Shown: in pieces, positions 1-9,504 of the stretch
Layout: the number at the start of each line of letters is the position of its first letter
Numbering within the stretch: the stretch's first letter is position 1
Source of the DNA: an uncultured Butyrivibrio sp.
Lineage (GTDB): Bacteria > Bacillota > Clostridia > Lachnospirales > Lachnospiraceae
Assembly (NCBI GenBank): GCA_946623755.1
Contig: CAMORK010000018.1
Coordinates: 1-39,675 of the forward strand
DNA: 39,675 nucleotides
Direction: 5' to 3'
Notes under the pieces: generated by a model
Databases searched by the model: none
What the model saw: the letters and a program-made list of their open reading frames with translations, nothing else
Told to the model about the DNA's origin: nothing
Program-made: the position numbers and the translations under genes

Positions 1-68
1 AAGCTGATCCGGTGGTCTGGTTAGTTATGAACGGGGTAGCAAAAAGCGCTTACGATAGGTATCAATAA
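1..68 (+). CDS. C-terminal fragment of an unidentified plus-strand gene
   Basis: Reading from base 3, the plus strand gives 21 codons ending DPVVWLVMNGVAKSAYDRYQ and a TAA at 66-68. The composition looks like a real protein end rather than a random frame. The gene would be convergent with the L,D-transpeptidase, whose stop codon (62-64) it would overlap by 7 bases. Too little is present to name a family. The rest lies left of the window. It could still be a chance open stretch, since only 66 bases are visible. Confidence 0.4.
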   Translation, partial: ADPVVWLVMNGVAKSAYDRYQ

Positions 69-1582
69 TACAATATTACAGGAGTTCCAACATCTACCAC
101 ATCCCATAAAACTTCTACGGAATCATACGGACAATTTATGCATCCGTGAGATCCGTCAGATTTGTAGATTTCATCTCCAAATTTGCTTCTCCAGTTAGCA
201 TCATGGATTCCAACTCCCTTGTTGACTCCAAGCCAATAATTTACGTAGGAAACATAGTCTACACCATGAAGATAAGTGTGATATCTTTTGTTGTAAACAG
301 GATAGATTCCTGTAGGCGTCCCTCTCGAACGGTTTACATTTCCCGTTACAACAGGCATATCCATATTGAGTACGCCATCAACGTAGTAGTACAGCATCTG
401 CTTGCCCATATCAACTTCAATATAGGTCTTGCCAAGCTTCTCATTTGCATCATAGATTACTGCGCTGTCAGAAAGCTGTAGCTCTCTTTCCTCCGGTGCA
501 CCACCTGCTCCGGATATCATCCTGTCTTTCAGGTGATCAAACTCAGATCTGATGTCGAAGATTGAGCCGTCACCCCTGCTGGTGGAATTCAGGATTATTG
601 TGTTGCTTACACCCTTTCTGTACTCATCCATCATCCAGGATGTATCATGGGATTCGGCAAGATTCTGAAAGAAAGCATACATTTTGCTCTCTGATACGAT
701 TGGATTGTAATCGGCATCCGTAACAATGCCTTCTACCACCTTAATGTCTTCTTTCTCAGGAAGGCCCTTTTCCTCACCTGCGATGATGAATCGCCCCAGT
801 CCGGGATTATTCTTACTTGTCTTTTCTTCAAGGGCCGCGTCATATTCCCTCTGAGTCAGGATAAAGCTGCTTGCCTTATCCTTATCAAGAGCTATTTTTG
901 CCCCGCCAAGATCATAGGTCACATTACAATTCTGAATGGCATCAAGCTTGTTAAAAACATTAACCTTATCCTGATCCGAACCTCTTACATCCAGCTGCGT
1001 GTAGCAGTCATCACACTTTGTAAGGTCCAGAACGCTCTGCCTTTTCAGCATTGAATCGTAAACCTTATCAATTACCTTTTCCTTCTCAGGCAATGTGACA
1101 TATGCATTCTCAAGTACATATCCGTCACCGGTTTTTGCAATCGAACACTTAAGATCAGATGGATCTATGAATACCTCCCAATCAGAGATCATCTCTGCCA
1201 CCTTATCTCTGCTCAGAGTCACATCCGGTTCATATTCACAGCTCAGATTTTTAAATGCATAAATTCCCCATTTTAACGGGTCAGTGTTTCTAAATACCTC
1301 AGTAAGGGCAACTGTATAATCCATGGAAAGATCCGTATCGGCAGAGCTTACAAAGAGCCTTGCACCACTCCTGTCCATAATGGCGATGCCATCGTAAGGA
1401 GAGTTCTCCAAAAGCTCTTTGTTAACCTCACTTACTGATTTACCGGTACAGTAAATACCATTTATCCAGGTAAAACACGGGAATCCTCCCCTGTAATACA
1501 GCCCCAGTGCAAAATATAGTGCAGTCATGAGAGCGATAATTATCACGACAGCTGCCAGGGCTCCCTTCAATACCTTTTTCAT
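62..1582 (-). CDS. L,D-transpeptidase with N-terminal membrane anchor (YkuD family)
   Basis: The 506-residue protein starts with a single hydrophobic anchor (about residues 5-27). A long extracellular region follows, likely containing a peptidoglycan-binding (PG_binding_4-like) domain, and then a C-terminal YkuD domain (about 385-506). The active site is visible as His460 (GIHDANW) and SHGC with Cys481. The motif continues INC where many YkuD enzymes have the Arg of HGCxR. Family knowledge: such enzymes make 3-3 cross-links or anchor proteins in the wall, acting outside the membrane. The start is supported by GAGGAG just upstream. It lies 19 bases behind ilvB and is probably the last gene of the leuB-ilvD-ilvB unit. 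The domain assignment is secure; its cellular substrate is not visible. Confidence 0.9.
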   Translation of the reverse strand: MKKVLKGALAAVVIIIALMTALYFALGLYYRGGFPCFTWINGIYCTGKSVSEVNKELLENSPYDGIAIMDRSGARLFVSSADTDLSMDYTVALTEVFRNTDPLKWGIYAFKNLSCEYEPDVTLSRDKVAEMISDWEVFIDPSDLKCSIAKTGDGYVLENAYVTLPEKEKVIDKVYDSMLKRQSVLDLTKCDDCYTQLDVRGSDQDKVNVFNKLDAIQNCNVTYDLGGAKIALDKDKASSFILTQREYDAALEEKTSKNNPGLGRFIIAGEEKGLPEKEDIKVVEGIVTDADYNPIVSESKMYAFFQNLAESHDTSWMMDEYRKGVSNTIILNSTSRGDGSIFDIRSEFDHLKDRMISGAGGAPEERELQLSDSAVIYDANEKLGKTYIEVDMGKQMLYYYVDGVLNMDMPVVTGNVNRSRGTPTGIYPVYNKRYHTYLHGVDYVSYVNYWLGVNKGVGIHDANWRSKFGDEIYKSDGSHGCINCPYDSVEVLWDVVDVGTPVILYY

Positions 1583-1601
1583 ATTCTCCTCAGTTCAAAG
1601 C

Positions 1602-3281
1602 TTACTTCTTGTTTTTAAGATCCTTCTCATCAAAAACCTCACTGATGGAAGCTCCCGGAGGCACCATAGGAAATACTTTGTCATCTTCTTCTATGATGCA
1701 GTCAATAAGAACCGGTTTGCCCATCTTAAGAGCCTTTTTAAGAGCTGGAGCCACTTCACTCTTTTTGGTTACTCTGATGGCTTCGCAGCCAAGTCCCTCA
1801 GCGACCTTGCAGTAATCGACCTTATCTTCAAATATAGTCTGTGAGTAATGCTGCTGATAGAAAAGAGTCTGCCACTGCCTTACCATTCCCAGAACATGGT
1901 TATTTATTACAACTTCAATGATAGGAAGGTTGTATCTTGAAGCAGTTGCCATTTCATTCATGTTCATTCTAAAGCATCCATCACCTGCGATGTTGATGCA
2001 CACCTTATCGGGGTTACCCACCTTGGCACCGATACACGCTCCAAGTCCGTAGCCCATTGTTCCAAGACCACCGGATGTCAGGAAAGTCCTTGGTTTTCTG
2101 TATTTATAATACTGAGCAGCCCACATTTGATGCTGTCCGACATCTGTAGTGATGATCGCATCACCCTTAGTGAGCTTGTCAATCTCCTCGATGATGTATG
2201 GACATGTGAGCTTATCTGTATCGTAGCCCAGAGGGAACTTCTTTTTATAGTCGGCTATCTTTTTGAGCCACTCGCTGTGATCAAGCTGTTCGAGTTTCTC
2301 ATTGACAGCAGAAAGAACTCTCTTGAGGTCGCCTACGATAGCAAAATCAACTCTCACATTCTTGTTGATCTCAGCAGCGTCAACATCGATCTGCAATATC
2401 TTGGCTTTAGAAGCAAATGTCTTGGCATTGCCTGTAACACGGTCTGAGAACCTGGCTCCCAGGGTGATGAGCAGGTCACACTCGCTTACCCCAAGGTTTG
2501 ATGCTTTGGTTCCGTGCATTCCGATCATGCCTGTATAGAGCTTGTCAGTACCGTCGAAAGCTCCCTTACCCATCAGAGTATCACATACAGGAGCGTCTAC
2601 CTTTTTTGCGAATTCCTTAAGTTCTTCAGAAGCCTCAGAGATTATAGCTCCTCCACCAACATAGATAAACGGACGCTTTGAGGCCTTTATCATCTTAACA
2701 GCCTGATTGATATCGTCTGTGTGATATTTCTTGACCGGCTCCTCTTCAGATATGGTCACAGGTCTGAAATCACAGGTCTTGGCTGTAACGTCCTTGGTAA
2801 TATCAACAATAACAGGTCCGGGACGTCCGCTCTTTGCAATCTTAAAGGCCTTTCTGATAGTGTCAGCAAGATTCTTAACATCCTTTACGATATAGCCATG
2901 CTTGGTGATAGGCATTGTGATTCCGGCGATATCCACTTCCTGGAACGTATCTTTTCCAAGAAGAGGAAGATTTACGTTGCAGGTAATAGCCACCATGGGA
3001 ACAGAATCCATATAGGCTGTCGCAATTCCTGTAACAAGGTTTGTCGAGCCCGGTCCGCTGGTTGCAAAGCACACACCAACCTTGCCTGTAGATCTTGCAT
3101 AACCGTCTGCTGCATGGGCTGCACCCTGCTCATGACTGGTCAGTATGTGAAGGAAGTTATCACTCTGCTTGTAGAGTTCATCGTAAATGTTAAGGATTGT
3201 TCCTCCCGGGTATCCGAAGATTGTATCTACCCCCTGTTCCTTCAGGCACTCAAGAACAATCTGTGATCCTGTAAGTTGCAT
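1602..3281 (-). CDS. ilvB: acetolactate synthase, large (catalytic) subunit
   Basis: This ThDP-dependent enzyme condenses pyruvate with pyruvate or 2-oxobutyrate, the first common step of valine, leucine and isoleucine synthesis in the cytoplasm. The 559 residues match the usual catalytic-subunit length. The catalytic Glu51 sits in TSHEQGAAHAADGYA. The ThDP/Mg motif GDGCFRMNMNE...NNH is in the C-terminal third, and the FAD-binding middle domain is present. GGAG precedes the ATG. It lies 42 bases behind ilvD in the same direction. No regulatory small subunit (ilvN) is in the window. ilvB/ilvI-type paralogues cannot be told apart from sequence alone, so the symbol names the function. Confidence 0.95.
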   Translation of the reverse strand: MQLTGSQIVLECLKEQGVDTIFGYPGGTILNIYDELYKQSDNFLHILTSHEQGAAHAADGYARSTGKVGVCFATSGPGSTNLVTGIATAYMDSVPMVAITCNVNLPLLGKDTFQEVDIAGITMPITKHGYIVKDVKNLADTIRKAFKIAKSGRPGPVIVDITKDVTAKTCDFRPVTISEEEPVKKYHTDDINQAVKMIKASKRPFIYVGGGAIISEASEELKEFAKKVDAPVCDTLMGKGAFDGTDKLYTGMIGMHGTKASNLGVSECDLLITLGARFSDRVTGNAKTFASKAKILQIDVDAAEINKNVRVDFAIVGDLKRVLSAVNEKLEQLDHSEWLKKIADYKKKFPLGYDTDKLTCPYIIEEIDKLTKGDAIITTDVGQHQMWAAQYYKYRKPRTFLTSGGLGTMGYGLGACIGAKVGNPDKVCINIAGDGCFRMNMNEMATASRYNLPIIEVVINNHVLGMVRQWQTLFYQQHYSQTIFEDKVDYCKVAEGLGCEAIRVTKKSEVAPALKKALKMGKPVLIDCIIEEDDKVFPMVPPGASISEVFDEKDLKNKK

Positions 3282-3323
3282 TTCAATACTCCTTTGGCTT
3301 CTATATTATTCGCCCGAAACTAT

Positions 3324-5000
3324 TCAGGCTCTTGGTATCTCTAAAACAGCTCCTCTGTTTCCGCTGGTTACAAGCTCTCTGTATCTTGCAAGATAACCTG
3401 TTGTAACCTTAGGCTCTCTTGGCTGCCATTTCTCTCTTCTCTTTGCAAGCTCTTCATCTGAAACTTTAACATTGAGAGCATTGTTAGGAATATCAATTGA
3501 AATGATATCACCCTCCTCGATAAGAGCAATAGGTCCGCCTACAGCCGCCTCGGGAGAAACATGTCCGATTGAAGCTCCGCGGCTTGCACCTGAAAATCTT
3601 CCGTCTGTAATAAGAGCAACTGATGAACCAAGTCCGCGACCGGCAATAGCCGATGTAGGATTGAGCATCTCTCTCATTCCGGGGCCTCCCTTAGGTCCCT
3701 CATATCTGATAACAACAACATCACCTGCAACTATCTTGCCGCCAAGGATTGCCTCTATAGCATCCTCCTCGCAGTCAAATACTCTTGCAGGTCCTTCATG
3801 AACCATCATCTCAGGAACAACCGCACTCTTTTTAACGATACCTGTATCTGGAGCAATATTGCCCTTAAGAACCGCAATTCCACCTGACTGCATATAAGGA
3901 TTCTCAATAGGTCTGATTACTTCAGGGTTCTTGTTATAAACACCTTCAAGATTTTCTTTTATTGTCTTTCCTGTTGCTGTGATAAGATCAGTATTTATAA
4001 GGTTCTTCTTTACAAGCTCTGACATAACGGCAAGTACTCCGCCGGCTTCGTTGAGGTCTTCCATGTATGTGGGGCCGGCCGGTGCAAGGTGGCAGAGATT
4101 TGGAGTCCTTCCTGATACTTCGTTGGCGATCTCCATATTGATTTCAACTCCGGCCTCATGAGCAATAGCCGGAAGATGAAGCATAGTATTTGTTGAACAT
4201 CCAAGAGCCATGTCCATTGCCATGGCATTCATAAATGCCTCTTTTGTCATGATATCTCTTGGGCGGATATTCTTCTCAACGAGGTTCATTACAGCATATC
4301 CGGCTTTCTTGGCAAGTCTTATACGAGCAGAATAAACAGCCGGAATTGTTCCGTTGCCCGGAAGTCCCATGCCGATTGCTTCTGTAAGGCAGTTCATGGA
4401 ATTGGCAGTGTACATACCGGAGCAAGATCCGCATGTAGGACATGCCTTTTCTTCAAGTTCGCAGAGCTGCTCGTCTGTCATCTTGCCTGCCGATACAGAT
4501 CCAACCGCCTCAAACATTGATGAAAGTGAAGTCTTATGTCCCTCAAATCTTCCGGCCATCATAGGTCCGCCTGAAACAAATACAGTAGGAATATTAACTC
4601 TGGCAGCAGCCATAAGAAGTCCGGGAACATTCTTGTCACAGTTTGGAATACATACCATACCGTCAAAGGCATGAGCCCTGGCAAGACACTCTGTACTGTC
4701 TGCAATAAGGTCTCTTGTTACAAGTGAGTACTTCATTCCGATGTGTCCCATAGCGATACCGTCACAAACAGCGATGGCAGGAACTACTACAGGCATTCCG
4801 CCCGCTTCAGCTACAGCCAGCTTAACAGCTTCTGTGATCTTATCCAGGTTCATGTGTCCGGGAACGATCTCATTGTAGGAACTTACAATACCGATAAGAG
4901 GCTTGTTTCTCTCTTCTTCTGTAAAACCAAGTGCATTGAACAAGCTTCTGTGTGGAGCCTGCTGAAGCCCTTTCATAACTCTGTCGCTATTCATTGCCAT
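3324..5000 (-). CDS. ilvD: dihydroxy-acid dehydratase
   Basis: An Fe-S dehydratase that converts 2,3-dihydroxy-3-methylbutanoate (or the methylpentanoate) to the 2-oxo acid, the third step of valine and isoleucine synthesis. The 558-residue length is normal. The cluster cysteines are visible in PNCDKNVPG and [15 protein letters not shown], and the C-terminal [20 protein letters not shown] signature is intact. GGAGGAG lies just upstream of the ATG. The gene follows the membrane glycosyltransferase by 18 bases and precedes ilvB, consistent with cotranscription. ilvC (ketol-acid reductoisomerase), which works between ilvB and ilvD, is not in this window. Confidence 0.96.
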   Translation of the reverse strand: MAMNSDRVMKGLQQAPHRSLFNALGFTEEERNKPLIGIVSSYNEIVPGHMNLDKITEAVKLAVAEAGGMPVVVPAIAVCDGIAMGHIGMKYSLVTRDLIADSTECLARAHAFDGMVCIPNCDKNVPGLLMAAARVNIPTVFVSGGPMMAGRFEGHKTSLSSMFEAVGSVSAGKMTDEQLCELEEKACPTCGSCSGMYTANSMNCLTEAIGMGLPGNGTIPAVYSARIRLAKKAGYAVMNLVEKNIRPRDIMTKEAFMNAMAMDMALGCSTNTMLHLPAIAHEAGVEINMEIANEVSGRTPNLCHLAPAGPTYMEDLNEAGGVLAVMSELVKKNLINTDLITATGKTIKENLEGVYNKNPEVIRPIENPYMQSGGIAVLKGNIAPDTGIVKKSAVVPEMMVHEGPARVFDCEEDAIEAILGGKIVAGDVVVIRYEGPKGGPGMREMLNPTSAIAGRGLGSSVALITDGRFSGASRGASIGHVSPEAAVGGPIALIEEGDIISIDIPNNALNVKVSDEELAKRREKWQPREPKVTTGYLARYRELVTSGNRGAVLEIPRA

Positions 5001-5018
5001 AATTCTTTCTCCTCCTGC

Positions 5019-6719
5019 TTACTTGATATATAAAATAAAGTTTTCATTTTCATATTTTTTGCGCATTGTATTTATGTAGTCCCAGTCAATTGTCTCGTAG
5101 GTCTGATAGAATTTCCAGAAATCAGGGCCACTGTAGCCGGGCTCTAAAAGATTTTTATCTATAATAACACAATCTGCGCCGTTTACATCAGTCTTTTCAC
5201 AATCAATATCCCAGCCAAACTTAAGAAGATACTGCTGATCGCAGTCCAGAACAGCAATATTCCTTCGTCTGGTGACATCGGCTATATAAAGCGTATTGTA
5301 CACATCATTTTCTCTGGTGCCAAGCTGACAGCTGTAATCATAGCTGCTCGCCCTGACTATGAACAGTACAATACAGAATATCAGCGGCAAATAGATGCCC
5401 TTTCCGTTGTACCACTTCTCGCCTTTTACAGTCGTCTCACTCTCTTTGTGAGCAACATTCTCCACATTACTTCCGGCTTTTTTTCTCATCATGTCGTTAT
5501 AAATCCTTATAGTGACATTGATAAATCTTTCAAAGCATGCACAGAAACAGACCGTAAGGATAAATGCTTCGTAACTGAATACCCTGAGGTAAGGAAGCTT
5601 TTTTTGAACAACAAGCATCAGTCCCGTCACAATAACATTTGAAATGATCATTACGTTTATGATGGTTCTGCTGTAGCCAAAGTGTCTGATGCACTCGTAT
5701 CCTGCAACAGCCATACCGGCAAGAACCACCACCGGGATGATATACATAAAGCCGGGGATCATGTAGTTGTAAAGCCTTAGTACCCATCCGATAAACTCTG
5801 CTCTGAAATCCTCAGAAGAAAGACTCTGGATATATGGCTGAGAGAGCATGTAATCCATTCCCCTAAGAAGCGAACCCACAGGAGCTCTAAGGAGCACCGT
5901 TGCATGACTCATTCCAAAATACTCTGACCCTTCCGTTTTAACCAGAAGATTGGATCCTATAGCGAGCCATATAAGCGCGTACAGAGCAATCGTGATAAGT
6001 GCAGCAACAAGACCGTGTATAAAGAACTTCACAAATTTCCTGTAATAGACATTATCCTTAAGGCTGTCATGAAGCGCTCTGCTATTATAAGCATTTACAA
6101 GAAGATAAACCGAAATTGCAACACTTACCGGGATAACCCAGTAGATACTGCTCGGAACCGTGTAGAGTCCCATAGCAAAAGAAAAAGTGATGCACAAATA
6201 GTAACTTGGTTTGGTCTCCTCAAGGCTGCAGATATATCCTGCAATATAGACCGAGAGTAAAAAACATGTGGTGGCCAGAGTATATCCTCTTCCCTGAACA
6301 CTGTACTCCACAACCACCTGCATGGCTGAGTAAAGCATCAGAGCTCCAAAAGCCAGACCATGGGAATAGTATCTTTTGCAGATTCTGTAAATCAGTATCA
6401 GATTAGATATGGCGCAAATAAAAGACACTCCGCGAAGTGCAATAAACGGATTCCCAAGGTAATAAAGAAAAGCCGATAAAACAGAATATCCCACGTGGTT
6501 GTTGGGAAGCGGCCAATGGATAGCCGAGTAGATAACTCCTCTGCTGATAAATGTATAGTATGTATACAGCTCATCATACTGAGGCGTTATGGCAAACATT
6601 CGCCACAGATAATACGATGACATGGCTATGATAAAAAGTGTTGTTGCCATTGCCTCAGGTTCATGAGGCAGCAGATTATATATTCTTTTTTCGGTTTTAT
6701 AGGTTAACGATTCGTTCAA
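5019..6719 (-). CDS. GT-C fold polytopic membrane protein, probable glycosyltransferase 39-like
   Basis: The 566-residue protein has about ten hydrophobic segments and a short soluble C-terminal part. An early acidic pair follows the first membrane helix (Asp49-Glu50 in [10 protein letters not shown]), and LPNNHVGY comes about 20 residues later. This arrangement recalls the catalytic loop of the PMT/ArnT/RgtA-like GT-C enzymes, which transfer sugars from lipid-phosphate donors outside the membrane. Family assignment is by pattern only; donor and acceptor are unknown. The best start is a TTG with GGGAGAT eight bases upstream, so the gene overlaps the end of leuB by 23 bases. That points to translational coupling inside the branched-chain amino acid unit, a functionally odd neighbour. 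Confidence 0.7.
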   Translation of the reverse strand: MNESLTYKTEKRIYNLLPHEPEAMATTLFIIAMSSYYLWRMFAITPQYDELYTYYTFISRGVIYSAIHWPLPNNHVGYSVLSAFLYYLGNPFIALRGVSFICAISNLILIYRICKRYYSHGLAFGALMLYSAMQVVVEYSVQGRGYTLATTCFLLSVYIAGYICSLEETKPSYYLCITFSFAMGLYTVPSSIYWVIPVSVAISVYLLVNAYNSRALHDSLKDNVYYRKFVKFFIHGLVAALITIALYALIWLAIGSNLLVKTEGSEYFGMSHATVLLRAPVGSLLRGMDYMLSQPYIQSLSSEDFRAEFIGWVLRLYNYMIPGFMYIIPVVVLAGMAVAGYECIRHFGYSRTIINVMIISNVIVTGLMLVVQKKLPYLRVFSYEAFILTVCFCACFERFINVTIRIYNDMMRKKAGSNVENVAHKESETTVKGEKWYNGKGIYLPLIFCIVLFIVRASSYDYSCQLGTRENDVYNTLYIADVTRRRNIAVLDCDQQYLLKFGWDIDCEKTDVNGADCVIIDKNLLEPGYSGPDFWKFYQTYETIDWDYINTMRKKYENENFILYIK

Positions 6720-7800
6720 CTAGAAGATCTCCCATTTGCTTACAGCCCACCTGAGTAAAGCCCTCTTCTGCTGATGCTGACATCAGATCAACAGTTCTGT
6801 AGCCGTCCTCAAGGACTTTTCTGACTGCATTTTCAATAGAATCTGCTTCCTTATCAAGGTTAAATGAATATCTGAGCATCATCGCAGCCGAAAGGACTGT
6901 TGCGATGGGATTTGCTATATCTTTGCCGGCAATATCCGGTGCGCTTCCGTGACTTGGTTCATAGAGTCCGAAACTCGTATCGTTTAATGAAGCACTTGGC
7001 AACATTCCTATAGAGCCTGTGATCATGCTGGCTTCGTCAGAAAGAATATCGCCGAACATGTTCTCTGTGAGAACTACATCAAACTGAGAAGGATCTCTTA
7101 CAAGCTGCATTGCACAGTTATCAACAAGCATGTGCTCTAAGGTAACATCCGGATAGTCCTTTGCAATCTCTTCAACCACTTTTCTCCAAAGTCTTGAAGA
7201 ATCAAGAACATTAGCCTTATCTACGCTGATAACACTCTTTCTTCTCTTTCTTGCAACCTCAAATGCCTTGATTGCGATTCTTCTGATCTCACTCTCTTTG
7301 TAAACAAGAGTATCCGTAGCGGTCATCTCTCCGTCAACTTCTTTGGTGAATCTCTCACCGAAATACAGACCGCCTGTAAGTTCTCTCATGATGAGCATAT
7401 CAAATCCCCTGGCAGCAGCTTCTTCCTTGAGTGGGCAGGCTTTCATAAGCTGAGGATAAAGATATGCAGGTCGAAGGTTCGCAAACAGATTAAGTGCCTT
7501 ACGGATACCAAGAAGTCCTGCTTCAGGTCTCTTGGAAGGTTCAAGTTTGTACCATGGTGATGTAGAGGTATTACCTCCGATAGATCCCATCAGAACAGCA
7601 TCTGCGCTCTTTGCTGCATCAATTGTCTCCTGGGTAAGAGGAACGCCGTAAGCGTCAATAGAACATCCCCCCATCAAAACATCTTTGTACTCTATCTGAT
7701 GGCCGTAAACATCTGCCACCTTATCAAGTACCTTTTTTGCCTGAGTCACAATCTCAGGACCTATTCCGTCGCCCGGAATACATGTGATGTTAAGCTTCAT
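6697..7800 (-). CDS. leuB: 3-isopropylmalate dehydrogenase
   Basis: NAD-dependent oxidative decarboxylation of 3-isopropylmalate in leucine synthesis, in the cytoplasm. The 367-residue length is typical. Signature segments are GDGIGPEI near the N-terminus, [12 protein letters not shown] (separating LeuB from isocitrate dehydrogenase), [17 protein letters not shown] in the metal-binding region and [20 protein letters not shown] is placed well before the ATG. It is the first gene of the unit reading into the glycosyltransferase, ilvD and ilvB. A terminator hairpin immediately upstream isolates it from yajC. leuA and leuCD are not in the window. Confidence 0.96.
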   Translation of the reverse strand: MKLNITCIPGDGIGPEIVTQAKKVLDKVADVYGHQIEYKDVLMGGCSIDAYGVPLTQETIDAAKSADAVLMGSIGGNTSTSPWYKLEPSKRPEAGLLGIRKALNLFANLRPAYLYPQLMKACPLKEEAAARGFDMLIMRELTGGLYFGERFTKEVDGEMTATDTLVYKESEIRRIAIKAFEVARKRRKSVISVDKANVLDSSRLWRKVVEEIAKDYPDVTLEHMLVDNCAMQLVRDPSQFDVVLTENMFGDILSDEASMITGSIGMLPSASLNDTSFGLYEPSHGSAPDIAGKDIANPIATVLSAAMMLRYSFNLDKEADSIENAVRKVLEDGYRTVDLMSASAEEGFTQVGCKQMGDLLVERIVNL

Positions 7801-7824
7801 ACTCTCCTCCTGAATATAGAAATT

Positions 7825-7854
7825 AAGCCCGATTGGGTGGTCCCAATCAGGCTT
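7825..7854 (-). terminator. Rho-independent terminator behind yajC
   Basis: An AAGCC-GATTGGG / CCCAATC-GGCTT stem with one wobble pair and a 4-base loop. On the minus strand it is followed by a T-rich stretch. It sits between the yajC stop and the leuB ribosome binding site, so it should end yajC transcription. Since no good leuB promoter is visible downstream of it, some read-through or attenuation is possible. Confidence 0.75.
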
Positions 7855-7872
7855 TAACAGACATGAAAAATA

Positions 7873-8229
7873 TTACTTCTTTTTAGAATCAGAAGTATCA
7901 TTAGCTGAAACAACTGCATCTTCAGGCTTTTCAACCTCAACAATCGCTTCCTTGACCATAGGGATACGGCAGTTCTTGTTGTTACCGAACTCAACGATTA
8001 CCATGTCGTCGTTGATGTCGATTACTGTACCGATGAATCCGCCTGTAGTTCTAACACTGTCCCCAATAGCCAGAGATGAAAGGATCTGTGCTCTCTGCTT
8101 CTTTTCCTTGTTCTGCGGACGCATGAACAGAAAATAGAATACTGCGATTACCGCTGCGTAAACCAGAACCATTGAAATGATACTCTGTGTATTAGCTGAT
8201 GCTTCTGCACCTGTCAAAAGTAAACCCAT
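7873..8229 (-). CDS. yajC: preprotein translocase accessory subunit YajC
   Basis: A small single-pass membrane protein associated with SecDF. One hydrophobic helix (SMVLVYAAVIAVFYFLF) is followed by RPQNKEKK and a soluble domain with VRTTGGFIGTVIDI, the YajC hallmark. The ATG at 8229 is chosen over one four codons upstream because GGAGGAAG lies exactly between the two ATGs at proper spacing for the second; this gives 118 residues. It follows tgt as in many bacteria, but secD/secF are absent. It is bounded by its own promoter and terminator and appears monocistronic. Confidence 0.93.
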   Translation of the reverse strand: MGLLLTGAEASANTQSIISMVLVYAAVIAVFYFLFMRPQNKEKKQRAQILSSLAIGDSVRTTGGFIGTVIDINDDMVIVEFGNNKNCRIPMVKEAIVEVEKPEDAVVSANDTSDSKKK

Positions 8230-8270
8230 AACTTCCTCCATACCTTAAAAAAAATAATATACACCAAACA

Positions 8271-8299
8271 ATAATACTAAAAAGACGATTCAAGTTCAA
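8271..8299 (-). promoter_or_regulatory. sigma-A-type promoter for yajC
   Basis: Minus strand: TTGAAC (8299-8294), 17-base spacer, TATTAT (8276-8271), about 40 bases before the yajC start. Both boxes and the spacing are close to consensus. It lies just behind the tgt stop codon. Confidence 0.55.
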
Positions 8300-8304
8300 G
8301 CTTT

Positions 8305-9486
8305 TTAACCCTTTCTCCAGTTTTTAGCAATATTGTAAGTATCTTTTACCGAACAGCCGTCAAATTCCTGCATCCCACCGAGCTTGCGCTTCTTGTACTG
8401 TGCGAATTCTCCCGCATCAAGAGCATCCCTTATTTCTTCCATCATGTGATTATAGAAGTAGAGATTATGAAGAACACACAGTCTCATTCCAAGCATCTCT
8501 CCGGCTTTTAGAAGGTGCCTTATGTATGACTTTGAATATCTCCTGCAGGCAGGACACCGGCATCCCTCTTCAATCGGTGTATCATCCATCTCATATCTTG
8601 CATTGAGGATATTGATATGCCCTCTGTTTGTATAAAGATGTCCATGGCGACCGTTTCTGCTGGGATATACACAGTCGAAGAAGTCTACACCTCTCTCGAC
8701 AGCTTCTAAGATATTGGCAGGAGTGCCCACGCCCATCAGATAAGTCGGCTTATCATCGGGAAGGAAAGGAACCACTGTTTCAAGTACATGATACATTTCC
8801 TCATGAGTTTCACCTACGGCAAGTCCTCCTACAGCATATCCGTCAAGATCAAGATCTCTTATAACCTTGGCATGCTCAATTCTGATATCATCAAATATCG
8901 CGCCCTGATTGATGCCAAACAGCATCTGATGAGGATTGACCGTATATTCAAGGCCGTTAAGCCTGTCCATCTCTGCCTTGCAGCGCTTTAGCCATCTTGT
9001 CGTTCTGTCCACAGACATCTGAACATATTCGTGTTCGGCCTTGGCTGAAGGACATTCGTCAAATGCCATGGCAATTGTCGATCCAAGATGTGACTGGATT
9101 CTCATGCTCTCCTCAGGTCCCATAAACAGCTTGTGTCCGTCTATATGAGAGTGGAAATACACTCCCTCTTCCTTAATTCTTCTTGTCTTTGCAAGAGAAA
9201 AGACCTGAAATCCGCCTGAGTCTGTCAGGATAGGCTTATTGCAGCTCATAAACTTGTGCAAACCACCCATTCGATAGATGAGGTCGTCCCCCGGTCTTAA
9301 ATGCAAATGGTACGTATTGGAAAGGACCACCTGAGTTCCTATTCCCTCAAGGTCCTCTGTGGAAACGCCTCCCTTTATCGCTGCAACTGTAGCAACATTC
9401 ATAAACACCGGAGTCTGAATAACTCCATGAACAGTAGTAAACTCTGCTCTCTTGGCATTTCCTTCTTTTTTTAAAATTTTGTACAT
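8305..9486 (-). CDS. tgt: tRNA-guanine (queuine) transglycosylase
   Basis: Exchanges guanine-34 for preQ1 in GUN anticodons of tRNA, a step in queuosine modification. The protein has 393 residues. Visible signatures are SNTYHLHLRPG, DSGGFQVFSL, DECPSA, the substrate segment GLAVGE, and DCVYPSRNGRHG with the catalytic Asp. The zinc site is CRCPACRRYS with a downstream His. AGAGGA precedes the ATG. It follows vanY by 18 bases, likely as one transcript. The downstream yajC has an independent promoter. No other queuosine genes are in the window. Confidence 0.96.
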   Translation of the reverse strand: MYKILKKEGNAKRAEFTTVHGVIQTPVFMNVATVAAIKGGVSTEDLEGIGTQVVLSNTYHLHLRPGDDLIYRMGGLHKFMSCNKPILTDSGGFQVFSLAKTRRIKEEGVYFHSHIDGHKLFMGPEESMRIQSHLGSTIAMAFDECPSAKAEHEYVQMSVDRTTRWLKRCKAEMDRLNGLEYTVNPHQMLFGINQGAIFDDIRIEHAKVIRDLDLDGYAVGGLAVGETHEEMYHVLETVVPFLPDDKPTYLMGVGTPANILEAVERGVDFFDCVYPSRNGRHGHLYTNRGHINILNARYEMDDTPIEEGCRCPACRRYSKSYIRHLLKAGEMLGMRLCVLHNLYFYNHMMEEIRDALDAGEFAQYKKRKLGGMQEFDGCSVKDTYNIAKNWRKG

Positions 9487-9504
9487 AAATTCCTCTTAAC
9501 TCAT

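Noticed and set aside
7801-7872. T-box or leucine attenuator ahead of leuB
   Set aside because: Only 72 bases are available, with a single terminator stem. There is no leader peptide with leucine codons and no T-box core sequence.
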